From Rutidosis leptorrhynchoides (lineage: Eukaryota > Streptophyta > Magnoliopsida > Asterales > Asteraceae): a DNA stretch of 64,000 nucleotides. The position numbers were made by a program, and so were the translations under genes. Position 1 is the stretch's first letter. The number at the start of each line of letters is the position of its first letter. Where the stretch lies: assembly GCF_046630445.1 (NCBI RefSeq), contig NC_092339.1, positions 80,561,501 to 80,625,500 of the forward strand, in the 5' to 3' direction. The notes under the pieces were generated by a model, which was not told the origin of the DNA, made no database searches, and saw only the letters and a program-made list of their open reading frames with translations. Below, piece by piece: positions 15,301 to 28,300 of the stretch.

Positions 15301-17270
15301 AACGTGAGCAAGGATCGCAAAACAACCCTTACGGAGTAGTTTTCTAACTTTAACACACGAAACGAGGTTGAGTCCGGTGCAACTCTTATCGCCATAGACG
15401 ATCAAAGGTTCACCATTCTCGATAGGAATTCGGATTGCGTTAAGATCACAAAGAATGTGAGATTTCGTTTTGACTAACCAATTCATACCGATTATTACAT
15501 CAAAGCTTCCTAGTTCCATGGGTATCAAGTCAATTTCAAATTCCTTACCCAAAATGTTTAACGTACACCTCCGGTAATATGTGTTGGCACTTAATAGTTT
15601 CCCGTTAGCCACTTCAATGGTATAAGTGGTATCTAATTAGAAGAGGTGGAGTGCTAAAAGAATGAGTCAAAGTCTTGGATACAAAGCATTTATCGGCACC
15701 CGAATCGAATAAACAGGAGACATAAGAATTGTTGAGAAGAAACGTACCCGTGACTAGTTCAGTGTCATCCCGGGCTTCCTCGGTGTTGATGTTGAAAGCT
15801 CGGCCGCGCGTATTGGTGTTATCTTTCCTTTTCGGGCATGCATTTCTATAATGACCTGTTTGACCACATTCGTAACAAGTGCCCGTCTTTGGTGCATTGG
15901 GCCACTTTCGAGCAACGGGAGTGGCACTTTTACAATCGTTGGCCTTATGACCAACTCCTTGGCACCGGTGGCAAATTAACTTGCCACATTCACCAAAGTG
16001 ATGTTTGTTGCATTTGTTGCAAAGAGGTAGATTCCCGGCATAACCCTTCTTGCCGTCGGAAGTGAAAGATTTCTTGGCAAAGTTGTTGTTGCTTGATTGG
16101 GAGGGTTCCCACTTTCTTTTGTTGCCGCCCGATTTATCCTCGGCCTTAGGTGCCGGAACTACGATTTCGTCAACCGTTTCAATTAGTTGGCGAGCCATGT
16201 TCATAGCGGCTTGATGAGTAGTGGGTTTGGATGACATCACCCCTTGTTTGATGCTTTTTGGAAGACCGAGCATGTAGAGCTCAATCCTTTGAGATTCGGG
16301 GTTAACAAGATTAGGACACATCAAGGATAGTTCGGCGAAGCGTTGATTATAAGCTTTAAGATCGTTTCCTACCGCTTTCAAAGCTCTTAGTTCTTCCTCA
16401 AGCTTTCGAGTTTCTTCGCGCGGAAAATATTCAACAATCATCTTTTCCTTTAGATCGGCCCAAGAGAGGGCATGAGCTTCATCGGTACCCACCGATTGAA
16501 CATAGGTATTCCACCATGTTAGAGCAATTCCGGAGAAAGTGTGAGTGGAGTATTTGACCTTATCTTGGTCCCGACAACCGCTTATGCTAAAGACGGCTTC
16601 CGTTTGCTCAAACCATCGGGTGAGCACGACCGGTCCCCCGGTTCCATCAAAAGTGTGAGGTTTGCACCCCATGAAAGCTTTATAGGAGCATCCCTCGTTT
16701 GAGTTTCCAGCTCCATTGTTGTTGTTGTTGTTGTTGTTGTGGTTGTTATTATTATTGTTGTTGGATGAGTGACCGGCCATGGCCGCATCTACGGCGGTAG
16801 CTATCATCCGTTCGAGAGCTTGTTCGGGAGTTTCATTGCGGCGTACACGACGAGGAGCCATTGTTCCTTCAAGACACAAGAATATCATTGATTAGTATTC
16901 TCAATAATACTAACCGTGATATAGAATAAAGATAAAGAGAAGTTTTTCCTCGACTCGCCTTAAATTCTTTATGTCATAATGTCGGAACGTTCATATGAGT
17001 CACCGTAATATAATCCCGGAAATTATATTACCCTGATTCATATGTGCATTCGACATCATTTCATATAGTCAAGGTGGCGCGTCAATCAAATTAAACAACG
17101 TGAGATTAAGATGAACTAAGAGTAGATATGAGTAGAAGCGTTCGAGTATAAATGCACAAGTAGTCAAGTAATTCCTACTTCAAGTCTATATGCCGGTTGT
17201 AGTCTAGACTCACCAATGTACCCTATGACTCGGGGTTGACACTAATGAACTCTAAATCCCTACAACCAAC

Positions 17271-17282
17271 GCTCTGATACCA
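17271..17282 (-). other. Primer binding site (tRNA-iMet) of the chromovirus
   Basis: Minus strand TGGTATCAGAGC, 2 bp inside the 5' LTR border at 17285. Confidence 0.92.
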
Positions 17283-17284
17283 TC

Positions 17285-19559
17285 TGTAGCGACCCGACCA
17301 AATCATCATTGACGGCGCCGTCTACTTAGGTCCCGTTACGTGGTCATAAGTCTTTAAAACAACGTTTGACCAAAAGATATGTCGCATTCATTTCAAATGT
17401 AAAGGTTGTTCAAGTTTACAAGAATAGTTCCACCACAAGTTACGATACGAAGTTTTAAGTACAAATGAAACTTATGCGACACAATTTAAAAGTATTCAAA
17501 AGACGCTCCATCTATGCATGTATACTCGACATCCAATGCAAGTATCAAAATAATGAGCGGAAGCATGTATCATGTATCGTTCAAGGACCTGAGAAAAACA
17601 TAGAAATCTGTCAACGAAAACGTTGGTGAAATCATAGGTTTAAGTAAGTAAGTACAAGTGAACCACAAGATTTGCATCAATGAAGTAATAGTAATACATT
17701 CCAAAAGTTTGTTTCACGAGCACCCAATTATCAATACTTAACATTTCCTTCCATTGAACCCCATCACTTAGTGCTAGAACATACACTGTTTCTCGAAAAT
17801 ATATTTCATTCGTAAACGGTAGCGAACCTTTTGAATGAGGGTTTGTCAAACCCATATGGATCCATACAACATAAGTTCTCGCTTACACCCGGCAAGTGTA
17901 ACTAATGATAATTGAATTGAGGATTTTGTTCTAAACTCGTATGTAGAATGTTTGTTTTCCTGTACTTGTGTTCACTTAGTTCAAAAGAATCGTTTATGTT
18001 TTCTCATCCCAAATATAAGTTCAAAAAGAGTAAAAGTGGGACTATGATCTCACCTTGAGTGCACGTACGAAAAGTACTTCACAAAATAGCGTGTGTGAAG
18101 GATAGTGCTAGTCTTGACCTAAACAAATAGGTCGTATCAATAATGGTAAACACGATAGGTCAAAGATGTTCAATTAGTCCTATGGCTCGTTACGACTCGA
18201 TTATTTAGCATGTGAAATCAAATTGTCAAGTTTCATGTAGGATACAAGTATATAAACAAGTTAGGAAGGTTGCATAATCATTTGGTTAAGTTTGACAAAA
18301 AGTCAAACCTCGGTCGGTCAAAGTCAACGAAAAAGTCAACACGTTCGGGTCGTGTCCCGAACTATTTTTCTGAGGTTTTTAATCATGTATGAGCATGTTA
18401 GAACAAGTTACATGTGAATCGGAGGTGCGTAGCATAGCAAACATTATTCAAAAATTGACCAAGTTGGACAGACCCAAATGGCGAGCCGCGCGGGTATATG
18501 GCGCGCCGCGCGGGTACCTGTGCAGAGAATTCTGGCAGTTTTTAAGTTTTATGCACGAACCTAACTTCAAACAATCACCATTTTTGATCCGCAAACAATC
18601 AAGACAAGTATCTTATACCGTTGGGAAGGTAATTTGACGAGGAAAACAACTAAACACATTTCATCAATCAATCTACCTATTACAACAACCAAAACCGCAT
18701 CTAATGCTTAACATTAACCGCATACAAGTTCATAAATGCAATTCAATGATTCGGGCAACCAATTTACATGAATGATATGCCGTTTCGAAGGTAATCAAGC
18801 ATACAATCCAACTAAACACTTACCAATAATAATCCATGGCATTCAATGCATCAAAAGTCCATTTCAAGTTCATCAAACCCTAACCCAAATTCACCAAAAT
18901 CAATAATCAAGTTCATGAAGTTTTCTAAGGCAACCTACACATCAAATTGAAGCTAGTGATGCTAGTAACACAATTAAAACATCAACTTTTAACATCTAAC
19001 AACATATGATCATCCAAAACTCAAGAACAACACACCAAAATTCAAGTTCATGCTAGTTACACTAAAACAACGAGATCGAGCATATAAATCATATATTCAT
19101 GTTAGACTTGAGCCATAGACACTAATTAACACTTTTATAAGTTAAAAACATCAAGAACACAAAATCTAGTGATTTTAGAAAGTTACCCAAATGAGATGAA
19201 GTTGGTACCAAAACGAAGAGGATGAAGAGAGGATCACGAATATGTAATTTATTTTGTTGTAAGCCTCCTAGATCGAATTTAGATGATGATTGAATGAATT
19301 TGGTTTTGGGTGTGTGTGTTCTTGCTAGAGAGAAAGAGAGAGAGATGGAGATGAAATGAATGGGTGAAAGGGGTTTGACCCTTTGACCTAGTCAAGGGTT
19401 TGATCCCTTGTCAAGTTTAGTCCCTCAACTTTCGTTCGGGTGCGGGAATTACCTAAACGAGATAATTTAAAACGCGTATCAACGGGAGATGTTATAAACA
19501 TATAACGGACTTTATATTAGTATAACGGAAAAGTAAATGGAAAAAGGCGGGATGTTACA
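17285..19559 (-). repeat. 5' LTR of the chromovirus
   Basis: 2275 bp, the partner of 10081-12355. Being the upstream LTR on the minus strand, it would carry the promoter. Confidence 0.95.
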
Positions 19560-20227
19560 CAATTAACGGGAACTAGACAAGGGTTAGTGGAAATTCCTGT
19601 TTAATTTCTAAGGCATGTTTTATAATATTTTCCTCGTGACCTTGATAAGATAACTATGTAAACTTTCATTTTATTTAATATGAAAATAAGAACGTGGAGT
19701 GTAAATAACTTAGATGTTGGATATCGACAAGTTAAGTAACTCGACATTTTTCATTAAGATGATTTCATACGTTTATTTAACCTTTGGACTTTATCCCATG
19801 CTTCACCAATAGACTGTAATTTAAAAATTTGAAACCTATTATGAATATATATAATTCTACTTTTCTAAAATGTTTTATGATATAACGATTTCCATTATTT
19901 TAATCTTTTAACAAAATGATTCTTAAATATATTTAGTTTTGGAAAACAAAATTATCATATTTATTTGATTTAGTTTCAAAAGTACAAAAAACGTTTTCAG
20001 TTTAAAAAAAATCTTTATTATTAAAATGTATATATCTTTTATAAATATCTAGAACCACTTTTGACAACTCATTACTTAACCAGCATGATAAAGATAACGA
20101 TATTTATATTTTATTTTATTAAATATATATAAATATTTAAATTAATATTATATATATTTATACGCGTAGTATACGTAAATAGTTTTATACTTTTACTATA
20201 CTTTAACTTTACCTTTACTTTACTTTT

Positions 20228-20520
20228 ACTTTAATTTAACTTTAATAATTCATACTTTAATAATTCACTTTAATAATTCATACTTTAATAATTCACTTTA
20301 ATAATTCATACTTTAATAATTCACTTTAATAATTTATACTTTAATAATTCACTTTAATAATTCATACTTTAATAATTCACTTTAATAATTCATACTTTAA
20401 TAATTCATACTTTAATAATTCACTTTAATAATTCATACTTTAATAATTCACTTTAATAATTCATACTTTAATAATTCACTTTAATAATTCATACTTTAAT
20501 AATTCACTTTAATAATTCAA
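20228..20520. repeat. AT-rich minisatellite (ACTTTAATAATTC units)
   Basis: About ten copies of a 28-bp unit made of two half-units, ACTTTAATAATTC with an alternating CA or AT join. It lies in the solo LTR, just upstream of a TATA-like ATTCTATTATAAATAGAAT, so it may be a repeated promoter-proximal element. Confidence 0.92.
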
Positions 20521-21775
20521 AATTCTATTATAAATAGAATTCAATAGGTTTCATTATTTCATAGAAATTTGAAAATATATTTCTCTAAACTCTCTCAATC
20601 GAATTACATATATATATTTTCTTTGTATTATTTCAAGATATTATTAGTATACATAAAATACTACGACGGAGTTATATTCAGACGATTTCAAAATAAGTTT
20701 TCAAACGGGATAGAGCTAAGGAAATTATGGGTTATAGCTATGGAGGTTATGGGTATTGATCGAGGGTATTGCTCGTGAGGTCAATCTAACGTTTATCATT
20801 TTCGTTGCGTCTACGTACTTTTCTGCAATATTTAATCACAATATTGATACGTTCGTGAATCCGAGACAAACCCTGCACTTGTTCAGTGCCGTCATATACA
20901 TAATTGCTACGAAATACAGTATTGTGAGTTTCATTACTCCTTTTTTATATATATTTTTGGGCTGAGAATACATGCACTGTTTTATAACCGTTTTACAAAA
21001 TGGACACAAGTACTAAAAACATATTCTACGTTGAGTTGTACCACTTTGCATATTTTTTCCTAATAGCTTGGTAACTAATATTTACATGTTGTAAGGGCAT
21101 GTAAGCGCGAATCCTATTGATAGATCTATCGGGTTTGACAACCCCAACCGGGCTAGTCGCTCTAGTATCTTAAACGGTTGCATAGTACTTCATTTTTACT
21201 ACACTTGGTACAGTGTAGGGAGATTTCATAATAAAGGGAATATGCCACATTAATTGTTAAGTATGGTTACCGAAGCGCTCAAGAACTTATAGAATACTTT
21301 TATACACTTGCGATTGTACGGATATTTATGAAAACTGAAATCTTGTGGTCTATTACTATTACGGAAATGATTGATTATGATAAACTAATGAACTCACCAA
21401 CCTTTTGGTTGACACTTTAAAGCATGTTTATTCTCAGGTACTAAAGAAATCTTCCGCTGTGCATTAGCTCATTTTAAGGATATTACCTGGAGTCATTCAT
21501 GACATACTTTGAAAGACGTTGCATTCGAGTCGTTGAGTTCATCAAGATTAATATTAAGTCAATTATAGTTGGATGTAATATGAAATGGTATACATGCCGT
21601 CAATTTTTGATGTAAAGAAAGTTTGTCTTTTAAAAACGAATGCAATGTTTGTAAAACGTATCATATAGAGGTAAAATACCTCGCGATGTAATCAACTATT
21701 GTGAATCGTTTATAATGTATATGAACGTGTCCTTTCAAAAGTTTTTTATATTTTTATAAGATAAGACTTACTTTA

Positions 21776-22100
21776 TGTGTGTTTGGCGCAACAGCTTGTT
21801 GGAGCTTATAGGAGTTTGAATTTATGATTTTAATTAGCTGTAAATCATAAACTTTGTTTGGTAGACATAAAAATAGAGTAAAAATAAGCTACTCATAACA
21901 GTTTATGAAAGAAAAAAAAAGTAAAACTTATGAGCTAGAAAATAAGTTTCAACTAATTTACCAAATACTTGTAAAAAATAATAAATTTCAGATACTAACT
22001 TTAAAAATATGTTTCAGCTCCAGCCAGTTTCATCTAAATACAACCTCATTTCAAAACACGACCTCAAAATCTTCGGATAAAACCTTTAACCAAACATAGT
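21776..22100. repeat. hAT-like MITE upstream of the cysteine oxidase gene
   Basis: The segment starts near TGTGTTTGGC and ends near ACCAAACATAG, a short inverted terminal match, with an AT-rich interior of repeated AAACTTATGAG-like words. It resembles hAT-type MITEs that are common near plant genes. A clear target duplication was not found, so borders are approximate. Confidence 0.4.
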
Positions 22101-22326
22101 TGTAAAAGGTCAATTTCGTAATTAAAAACACATCTTCCACTGGATCTTCTCACACACGCTCATATGTAGATTAACATGTTCCACAACGTAAATCACCAAA
22201 ATCCACTAATAATTGCACCAAATCACAATCACAATCCTAATCCTAATGAGTAGAATCCCAAATTTTCGTCTTTCCAAATCATTTTGCCCTAATTCTACAA
22301 CCATGTTCTTCCAACGACTATTTGCA

Positions 22327-24641
22327 ATGGCGAATTACAGCTTTTCATCATCATCAGCTTCTTACCCTAAAACCTCGATACAAGATGTATATAACACCTG
22401 TAAGAAGAATTTGAGCCTTTCAACCTCACCCTCTCCTCAAATCGTCCATGAACTCTCTTCCTTACTCGGTATCTATTATAACCTAACTTCTTTTTTATAC
22501 GCATAGCAAATAGTTAGTTTGAATACAGAATGTTACTTTCTAGCATGTTTTGCACCAACATTTAATAAAATAATGCCCTTATAGCACCTATGCTGCATGA
22601 AGTAGTTTAAATCCCGTTAAAACTAATAAAGGATATTTTGTAGCACCTATTAGAAATATTATTAGTTACCTATTTGTGAATTTTCATTTCTGTCCGAGAG
22701 ATTTTCAGCTTTTGTGCATTTTTTTGGTGATTAATTTAGTTAGTGTGTGGAGTTTCAATTCAGTTTTTGTGCGAAATATTCCGTTTATACGGAATTATTC
22801 ATCCAGCTCAATCTTTAATAATTACTTTGTACTGGATAAGTTTATCCTGCTGCACATAAGTCTCTGATAAATTGATTTTCTCATAAAGCTGTACATCTCA
22901 GCTGAGTTATTACCATGCGATTTGTGCTATAACGTTGGTACTCTGTTACCAAGTGTTAATACGTTAAAAGTTGTGCATCTAAGTGTTACCTATTGAGTAA
23001 TGGACTAAAATCTGTCACAAGGTGCTCTTTTTTTCCTTCTATAGGTACAGATATTGATCAAAAATACTGTTTCTGCAGATATACTTGGTCCTGCAGATGT
23101 TGGGCTGACAGAAGAACAACAAGAGGATGATCGTGGTCATGGTTTCTCTACGGCGAACACGCTCAATAGAGTAGACCGTTGGGCCCAACCGATAACATAT
23201 GTGGGACTTAATGAAAGTGAGAGTTTTACAGTAAGCTCTCTTCTTTCCCTCATATCTTGCTTCAATTTTGTCTATGCATTTACACGAACTGTTCAAATGT
23301 TTGGTTAGTAATTGTTATTGTAATAAAATAGATATATCATGTTAAGTTTAAGGGAAGTTTTCGTTTATGTATGTTGTTTGTAGTCAGAAAGAAAGTTGTT
23401 GAATTTTTAGGATTTCTTAGCTTCTTAAGTCAAACATGTTCTTTATGGAGTCCACCACTATTCTACATGAGATTGGACTCGTGGTAATTTAAAATAAATA
23501 CAAGGTTTGAAGCTATTTAATAGTAATTTCAGGCATCGATTGAAAGAAGATGATTTGAATGCAGATGTGTATGTTTTGCTTTCCCACTTCTTCAGTTATA
23601 CCGCTTCATGACCATCCAAGAATGACTGTTTTAAGCAAGGTCCTTTATGGTTCCTTACACGTAAAAGCCTATGATTGGGTTGAACCAGCATGCATCAAGC
23701 ATTCAAAGGATAAAACTAGAGCTCCAGGTCTTATCTACAACTTAAAATTAAATGCTTTCATTGATATTAGTTCCCATTTTTTATTGTCCTATTTTCAGTT
23801 GTTTACAGCTTTTGGTACTATGGTTACATACTTAATAATTTAGTGATATACTGATGTGAAAGAATAATGCTTTTGGATCTTTCTAGGAATAAATAATCAC
23901 AATATCCTTATATACCTTACTTTTAGCTATTTTCTAATCATTATACAAAATAATTTAGTCTTAACTCAACACCTCTAGTCTCTGTGTATCATAACATAAT
24001 CATTCAACAGTTTGCTGGTCTTCGATTTCACAATTTGCGTGATATCATATACAGCTATTTGCACCACATGTTCCTCATTATGTTGATTCATATTACTGCT
24101 TTACTTAAAACTTACTTATTATGCATAGTGTTGATGGTATTCTTTTTATAGTTAAGTTAGCAAAGTTGGCAGTCGACAAAGTTCTTTCAGCACCATGTAG
24201 TACTTCAGTTCTATATCCAGAAACAGGTGGCAATATCCATTGTTTTACAGCTGTCACCTCGTGTGCTGTACTTGACATTCTAACACCTCCATATGAAGAA
24301 TCTGCAGGCAGAAAGTGTACCTACTATCGTGATTATCCGTACTCCAGTTTTCGTAAGTTCTTACTTATTTTGCAGCCCAATTTGTAAATCTGATTCATAG
24401 TATCAACTCCTGTGAGATCCTTATAGTTGGCAGTTTAATATGCATTTACTTGAACAGGTTAAGTTTTGTTACATTCTTCTCAAATGAAACTAAATTTAAA
24501 TTATTAATTACAACGACAGGAAGTGGAGGTGAGACGATTGATGGTAAAGAAGATGAATATGTATGGCTTGAAGAGATAGAGACACCTGATGATCTCTATA
24601 TGCGACCAGGCATGTATGCAGGCCCACCCATCCGGATCTAG
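22327..24641 (+). CDS. PCO: Plant cysteine oxidase (thiol dioxygenase)
   Basis: Five exons fit by frame and GT-AG signals: 22327-22468, 23079-23230, 23565-23727, 24152-24352, 24520-24641, giving 259 aa. Plant cysteine oxidases are cytosolic/nuclear Fe(II) cupin enzymes that oxidise the N-terminal Cys of group VII ERFs, VRN2 and ZPR2 with O2, sending them to the PRT6 N-degron pathway; they act as oxygen sensors. The family pattern is clear: VYNTCKK near the start, [14 protein letters not shown], the H-x-H iron motif PLHDHP (His113, His115), the third ligand in GGNIHCF (His182), DILTPPY, and a C terminus ending GPPIRI. Arg117 replaces the usual Gly after HP. The open frame extends upstream to an in-frame Met at 22246 (286 aa) or 22213; the start at 22327 is the conservative choice. 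It converges with the enolase gene. The exact paralogue (PCO3-like by the YRDYPYSSF region) is a guess. Confidence 0.9.
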
Positions 24642-25302
24642 CATTTGTTACTGTTGAGTGCTTACTTCATCTGATACTGTCACTAAACCCTTGTGGCTCA
24701 GTTGCTCAAACTGCAGTACTTAGCGGGTTTATTTAGTCCCATTTGTCCCATATATTTGTCATCATGTTTGTCCGGACAAGTGCTTCTGTAGGCCAAAGAT
24801 CAAGTTATGCATCACTGTGATGCCTAGCATGTGTAAGATTGTGAAAAGTAGGAAGTGCTAGTAAACTAAAATATAAACTTTTGCAAGCAACTGCAGTATA
24901 ATTTAAGTGATGTATTTTTTTTATCTTTCTTATAATTAAGTGATTCCCAGTTCTGTTAGATAAATGTGTATTTGACTTTAATTTTTGTATGAGTTGTATA
25001 CTAAATAATAGAAAACATGACAAGTATGCAAACATCTCCAATAAAAGGTCCAAAGGCAGGTGGTAAAACCAGTAACCCACAAATACAATAGTGCACATAC
25101 AATGCCAATATCTGAATGTACAAAACATTAAAGGTTTTCTTTGGTCGATACACTCGGTTAAACTTTGATATTTAGAACAAAATGGTAAAAGGCCTAGTTG
25201 AGTTGACAACCGGAAAAATACTCTTGATATTCTGCAGAGCTTATTGGCAATTAGCTCCATATTTTATTCTGAATTTGATTTTGACGTTTAATTCGTTGTT
25301 TC
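24642..25302. other. Convergent intergenic region
   Basis: About 660 bp between the oxidase stop and the enolase stop. It should hold both 3' UTRs and is AT-rich, with AATAAA-like words. The minus-strand open frame over part of it has no recognisable domain, and no separate gene is seen. Confidence 0.6.
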
Positions 25303-28300
25303 TTATGGTGATCTGAATGCTTCACCCGCATATCGGACATTTCCAAGTTCCTCTTCAATGCGCAGAAGCTGCACCAATTTCAAACCGAGCTTAGTACAAG
25401 TAACATTAAGTTGGCAATTCATAAAGCTTGCATTTTACTATACGTCCATCAGCTCCTATTTGATACAAAGTTAAGGCTAGAGTGGAACAAGTGACAGCAG
25501 TTGGTTTTAGTAGTGGGTAAAAACCGATCAGGTGACGTATATATGACATGAAAACACCTTTTTGTGCATTTTTTATTTTGAAATAAACAGATCACGAAGT
25601 ATTCGCATAGCATGCCGGAAAAAAATCATGAAAACATTTAGTTATCCACATGAATTTTTAGTGTTAATGCCAACGTGTTAGTTTTTATGCGACTATTTTA
25701 TGGGAACTTTGTAAACTTTTTTGTTGTAAGGTGAGTAATCAATTTGACCCCTTTAAGGATCATACCAAAACCAAAATTGGCTGGCTGTTTATTTATAGTA
25801 AATGGATCTGAATCGCCACAACAGAATAGAACCTTACCTGGTTATACTTGGCCAATCGCTCACTTCGGCAAGGAGCACCAGTCTTGATCTGGATACAATG
25901 AGAAAAATAGCAAAGTTTAAAAGCGAAAAAATAAAACATCAACTTGCCTTTGAAAAAAAAAAAAAAATAGTACTGTAGAAGTAAAAGAAATTAAAATGAA
26001 ACCTGTCCACTAGCCAAGCCAACGGAAAGATCTGCAATAAAGTTGTCCTCTGTTTCACCACTTCGATGGCTAACCATAACACCCCATCCAGCAGCTTTTG
26101 AGTCAAGAGCTGCTTGAATAGATTCAGTTACCGTTCCAATCTGGTTAACCTGAGACGATTAAAGGAAGAACAATTGCTCAGAATACGAATTTGAATAAAT
26201 TCATTTAAGAAATTTTATGCATTATCAATACATTATGAGGTTTTCAGAAAATATATTAAATTAAATTCTAATCGTTTGACCCAATATATATAATTATGTA
26301 CTTGCCTTCAATAACAGAGCATTGCAAGCCTTTTTCTGGATACCTTCGACAATTCTCTTAGGATTTGTGACCAACAAATCATCCCCAACAATTTGGATGT
26401 CAACTGAAGACTGTAATGAGGTCCACGAGGTCCAATCATCTTGGTCAAACGGATCTTCAATCGATACAATAGGGAAATCTCTAACAAATTCTCTATATAA
26501 ATCACCAAGCTTTGGAGCCGAAAGAACATGAGCACCATCATTCGGTTGTTTCTTGAAATTGAGATCATATTTACCGTCTTTTGTCAAGAACTCAGAAGCA
26601 GCGACATCCATTCCTATTTTAATCTGCACAATTTCTTTTACTAAGCCAAGAACTATTACAAAAGTGAAAGATGATCACCACTACATGTAATCAACTTTAC
26701 CTTTCCGGTGTACCCTGCCTTTTCAATTGCATCAATTAGCAACACGAGTCCTTCCCTGTTGTCCTGAACATTGGGGGCAAATCCACCTTCATCTCCAACG
26801 TTGCATGCATCTTGTCCATACTTGGCTTTAATAATTCCCTTTAGTGTGTGATAAACTGTAGTCATAGGTTACGGGTTACATCATTTAAAATAAATAACTT
26901 TCTGCAATAGTCATATCACTTCGGTAAGTGTTGCAAAATTTGGAATTACTCGGATTTTCAACACAGGGAGTACTCGGTCAAAACTCGGCCAAAACTCGAT
27001 TTTACTAGAAAAATCGGTCAAAACTAGGCCAAAACTCGGGACTACTCGGAATATCGGTTAAAATCGGTCAGTCGACGTTGGTCAACATCCAAGTACTCGC
27101 AGAGTTTCCCTGGGGAGCACTCGGCAAGTTGGTTTTGCAACTCGGCAATACTCATTCAAACTCAACCAAAACTCGGGATTACTGAAAATCAATCAAAATT
27201 GGGCCAAAATTTGGGATTACTAGGAAGATCAGTCAATGTCAAAGTTGGTCATCATCTATTAGTACTCCCTAAAATGTCCCGACCGAGTACTCCCAGAGTA
27301 GCGATTTTGCAAAAATGCTTCTGTTTCCAACAATAAAATTGCAATCGTCAACTGAGGAATATGCTAACCTTCGCTACCCATTTGCAAAGCCTCGGCGAAT
27401 GAAGATGCACCTACTGGAAGTATCATAAATTCTTGCATGGCTAGATTATTGCCAGCATGGCTGCCTCCGTTAATCACGTTGAATGCTGGAACTGGCATAA
27501 CAAGCTCTTTCGTTCCAGAAATTTCTTGAATGTGCTTGTATAGGGGTACACCTTTTGCTCCTGCACCAGCTCTGCATACACTAAGGGACACTCCAAGTAT
27601 TGCATTAGCACCAAGTTTAGACTTGTTTGGAGTTCCATCAATCTCTAGCATGATGGCATCAAAAGCAGCTTGATCCCTAAACGTCAAAAGAAAGTAACAA
27701 AACATAAGATAATCACGCACTTGCTACTACATACTAAACAAGCGTCAATCAGCACCAATGCTGACAACTTTTAAACTTTTCTAGGGTTCAGGCGGATTGT
27801 GTCCTTAGGGCACGCTTTGTGATTTGCAGATACCTTGAATTTTGTGAGTGTATCCATATCCTAATATGCTAGCATTATATGATTAAGTTGTTAAATTTCT
27901 GAATTCTTCGCCCACATATAAAAGCAATCTTCATTCAAATAAATAAATAATTCAGGTTCCAACGACCAAAGGGCTTCTAGCCTAGCGGTATCAAGGGAAC
28001 TCATCAACCTGGAGGTTGTGAGTTCGAGTCGTCCTGTCGTGGACAAAAAGGGTGTGTGTGTTGTTCCCAAAAAAAATTCAGGTTCCAACGGCTTACAATC
28101 TAATAAAGTGCAATTTATTTCCATAAGACAATAACTTGACTTCTAATTTCTTGCACCCGACTTCTTTTGATCAACCTAAGACATCAAAGTTACTTCAAAA
28201 CACCATTTTAAACATTAATTATGACTTATATAACCTTAACGTTTAAACTTTCTTTAAAAATAGCCAATTTTGTAGGTATATAAAACCTAGAATACCTTAT

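Larger units (their letters stand above)
10081..19559 (-). mobile_element. Young chromovirus (Ty3/gypsy, Tekay/Del-like)
   Basis: A nearly whole 9.48-kb element on the minus strand with 2275-bp LTRs at both ends and a CAATT target duplication (10076-10080 and 19560-19564). The order is standard: 5' LTR 17285-19559, primer site 17271-17282, gag about 15.7-16.9 kb with an Asn-rich stretch and two CCHC zinc knuckles, protease about 15.4-15.75 kb, reverse transcriptase about 14.6-15.2 kb with the FIDD core, RNase H about 13.9-14.4 kb, integrase with HHCC finger about 12.8-13.8 kb, a C-terminal chromodomain about 12.4-12.6 kb, then the polypurine tract and 3' LTR. The coding region has about two breaks. 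The LTRs differ at only about four sites by eye, which suggests well under 0.2 million years if a rate near 1.3e-8 per site per year applies. Clade name is inferred from the chromodomain and LTR size. Confidence 0.92.
9654..21737 (+). repeat. Solo LTR of a gypsy-like element, split by the chromovirus
   Basis: The two pieces, 9654-10080 and 19565-21737, together make an LTR of about 2.6 kb that starts TGTGACGACCCGG and ends TTCA. It is flanked by the 5-bp duplication AAAGT at 9649-9653 and 21738-21742. No primer site or polypurine tract adjoins either end, so it is a solo LTR left by LTR-LTR recombination. The first 430 bp match copy B (57534-58050); the right part matches, inverted, copies C and E. 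The chromovirus at 10081-19559 inserted into it later. Confidence 0.8.

Noticed and set aside
20228-20520. Regularly spaced repeats, CRISPR-like at first sight
   Set aside because: Units are head to tail with no unique spacers, in a plant LTR; likewise 46507-46632.
22676-22867. Open frame in the oxidase gene
   Set aside because: Lies wholly in intron 1 and has no family similarity.
24805-25260. 151-codon minus-strand frame between the two host genes
   Set aside because: No domain, lies in the expected 3' UTRs, and its composition is like the AT-rich surroundings.
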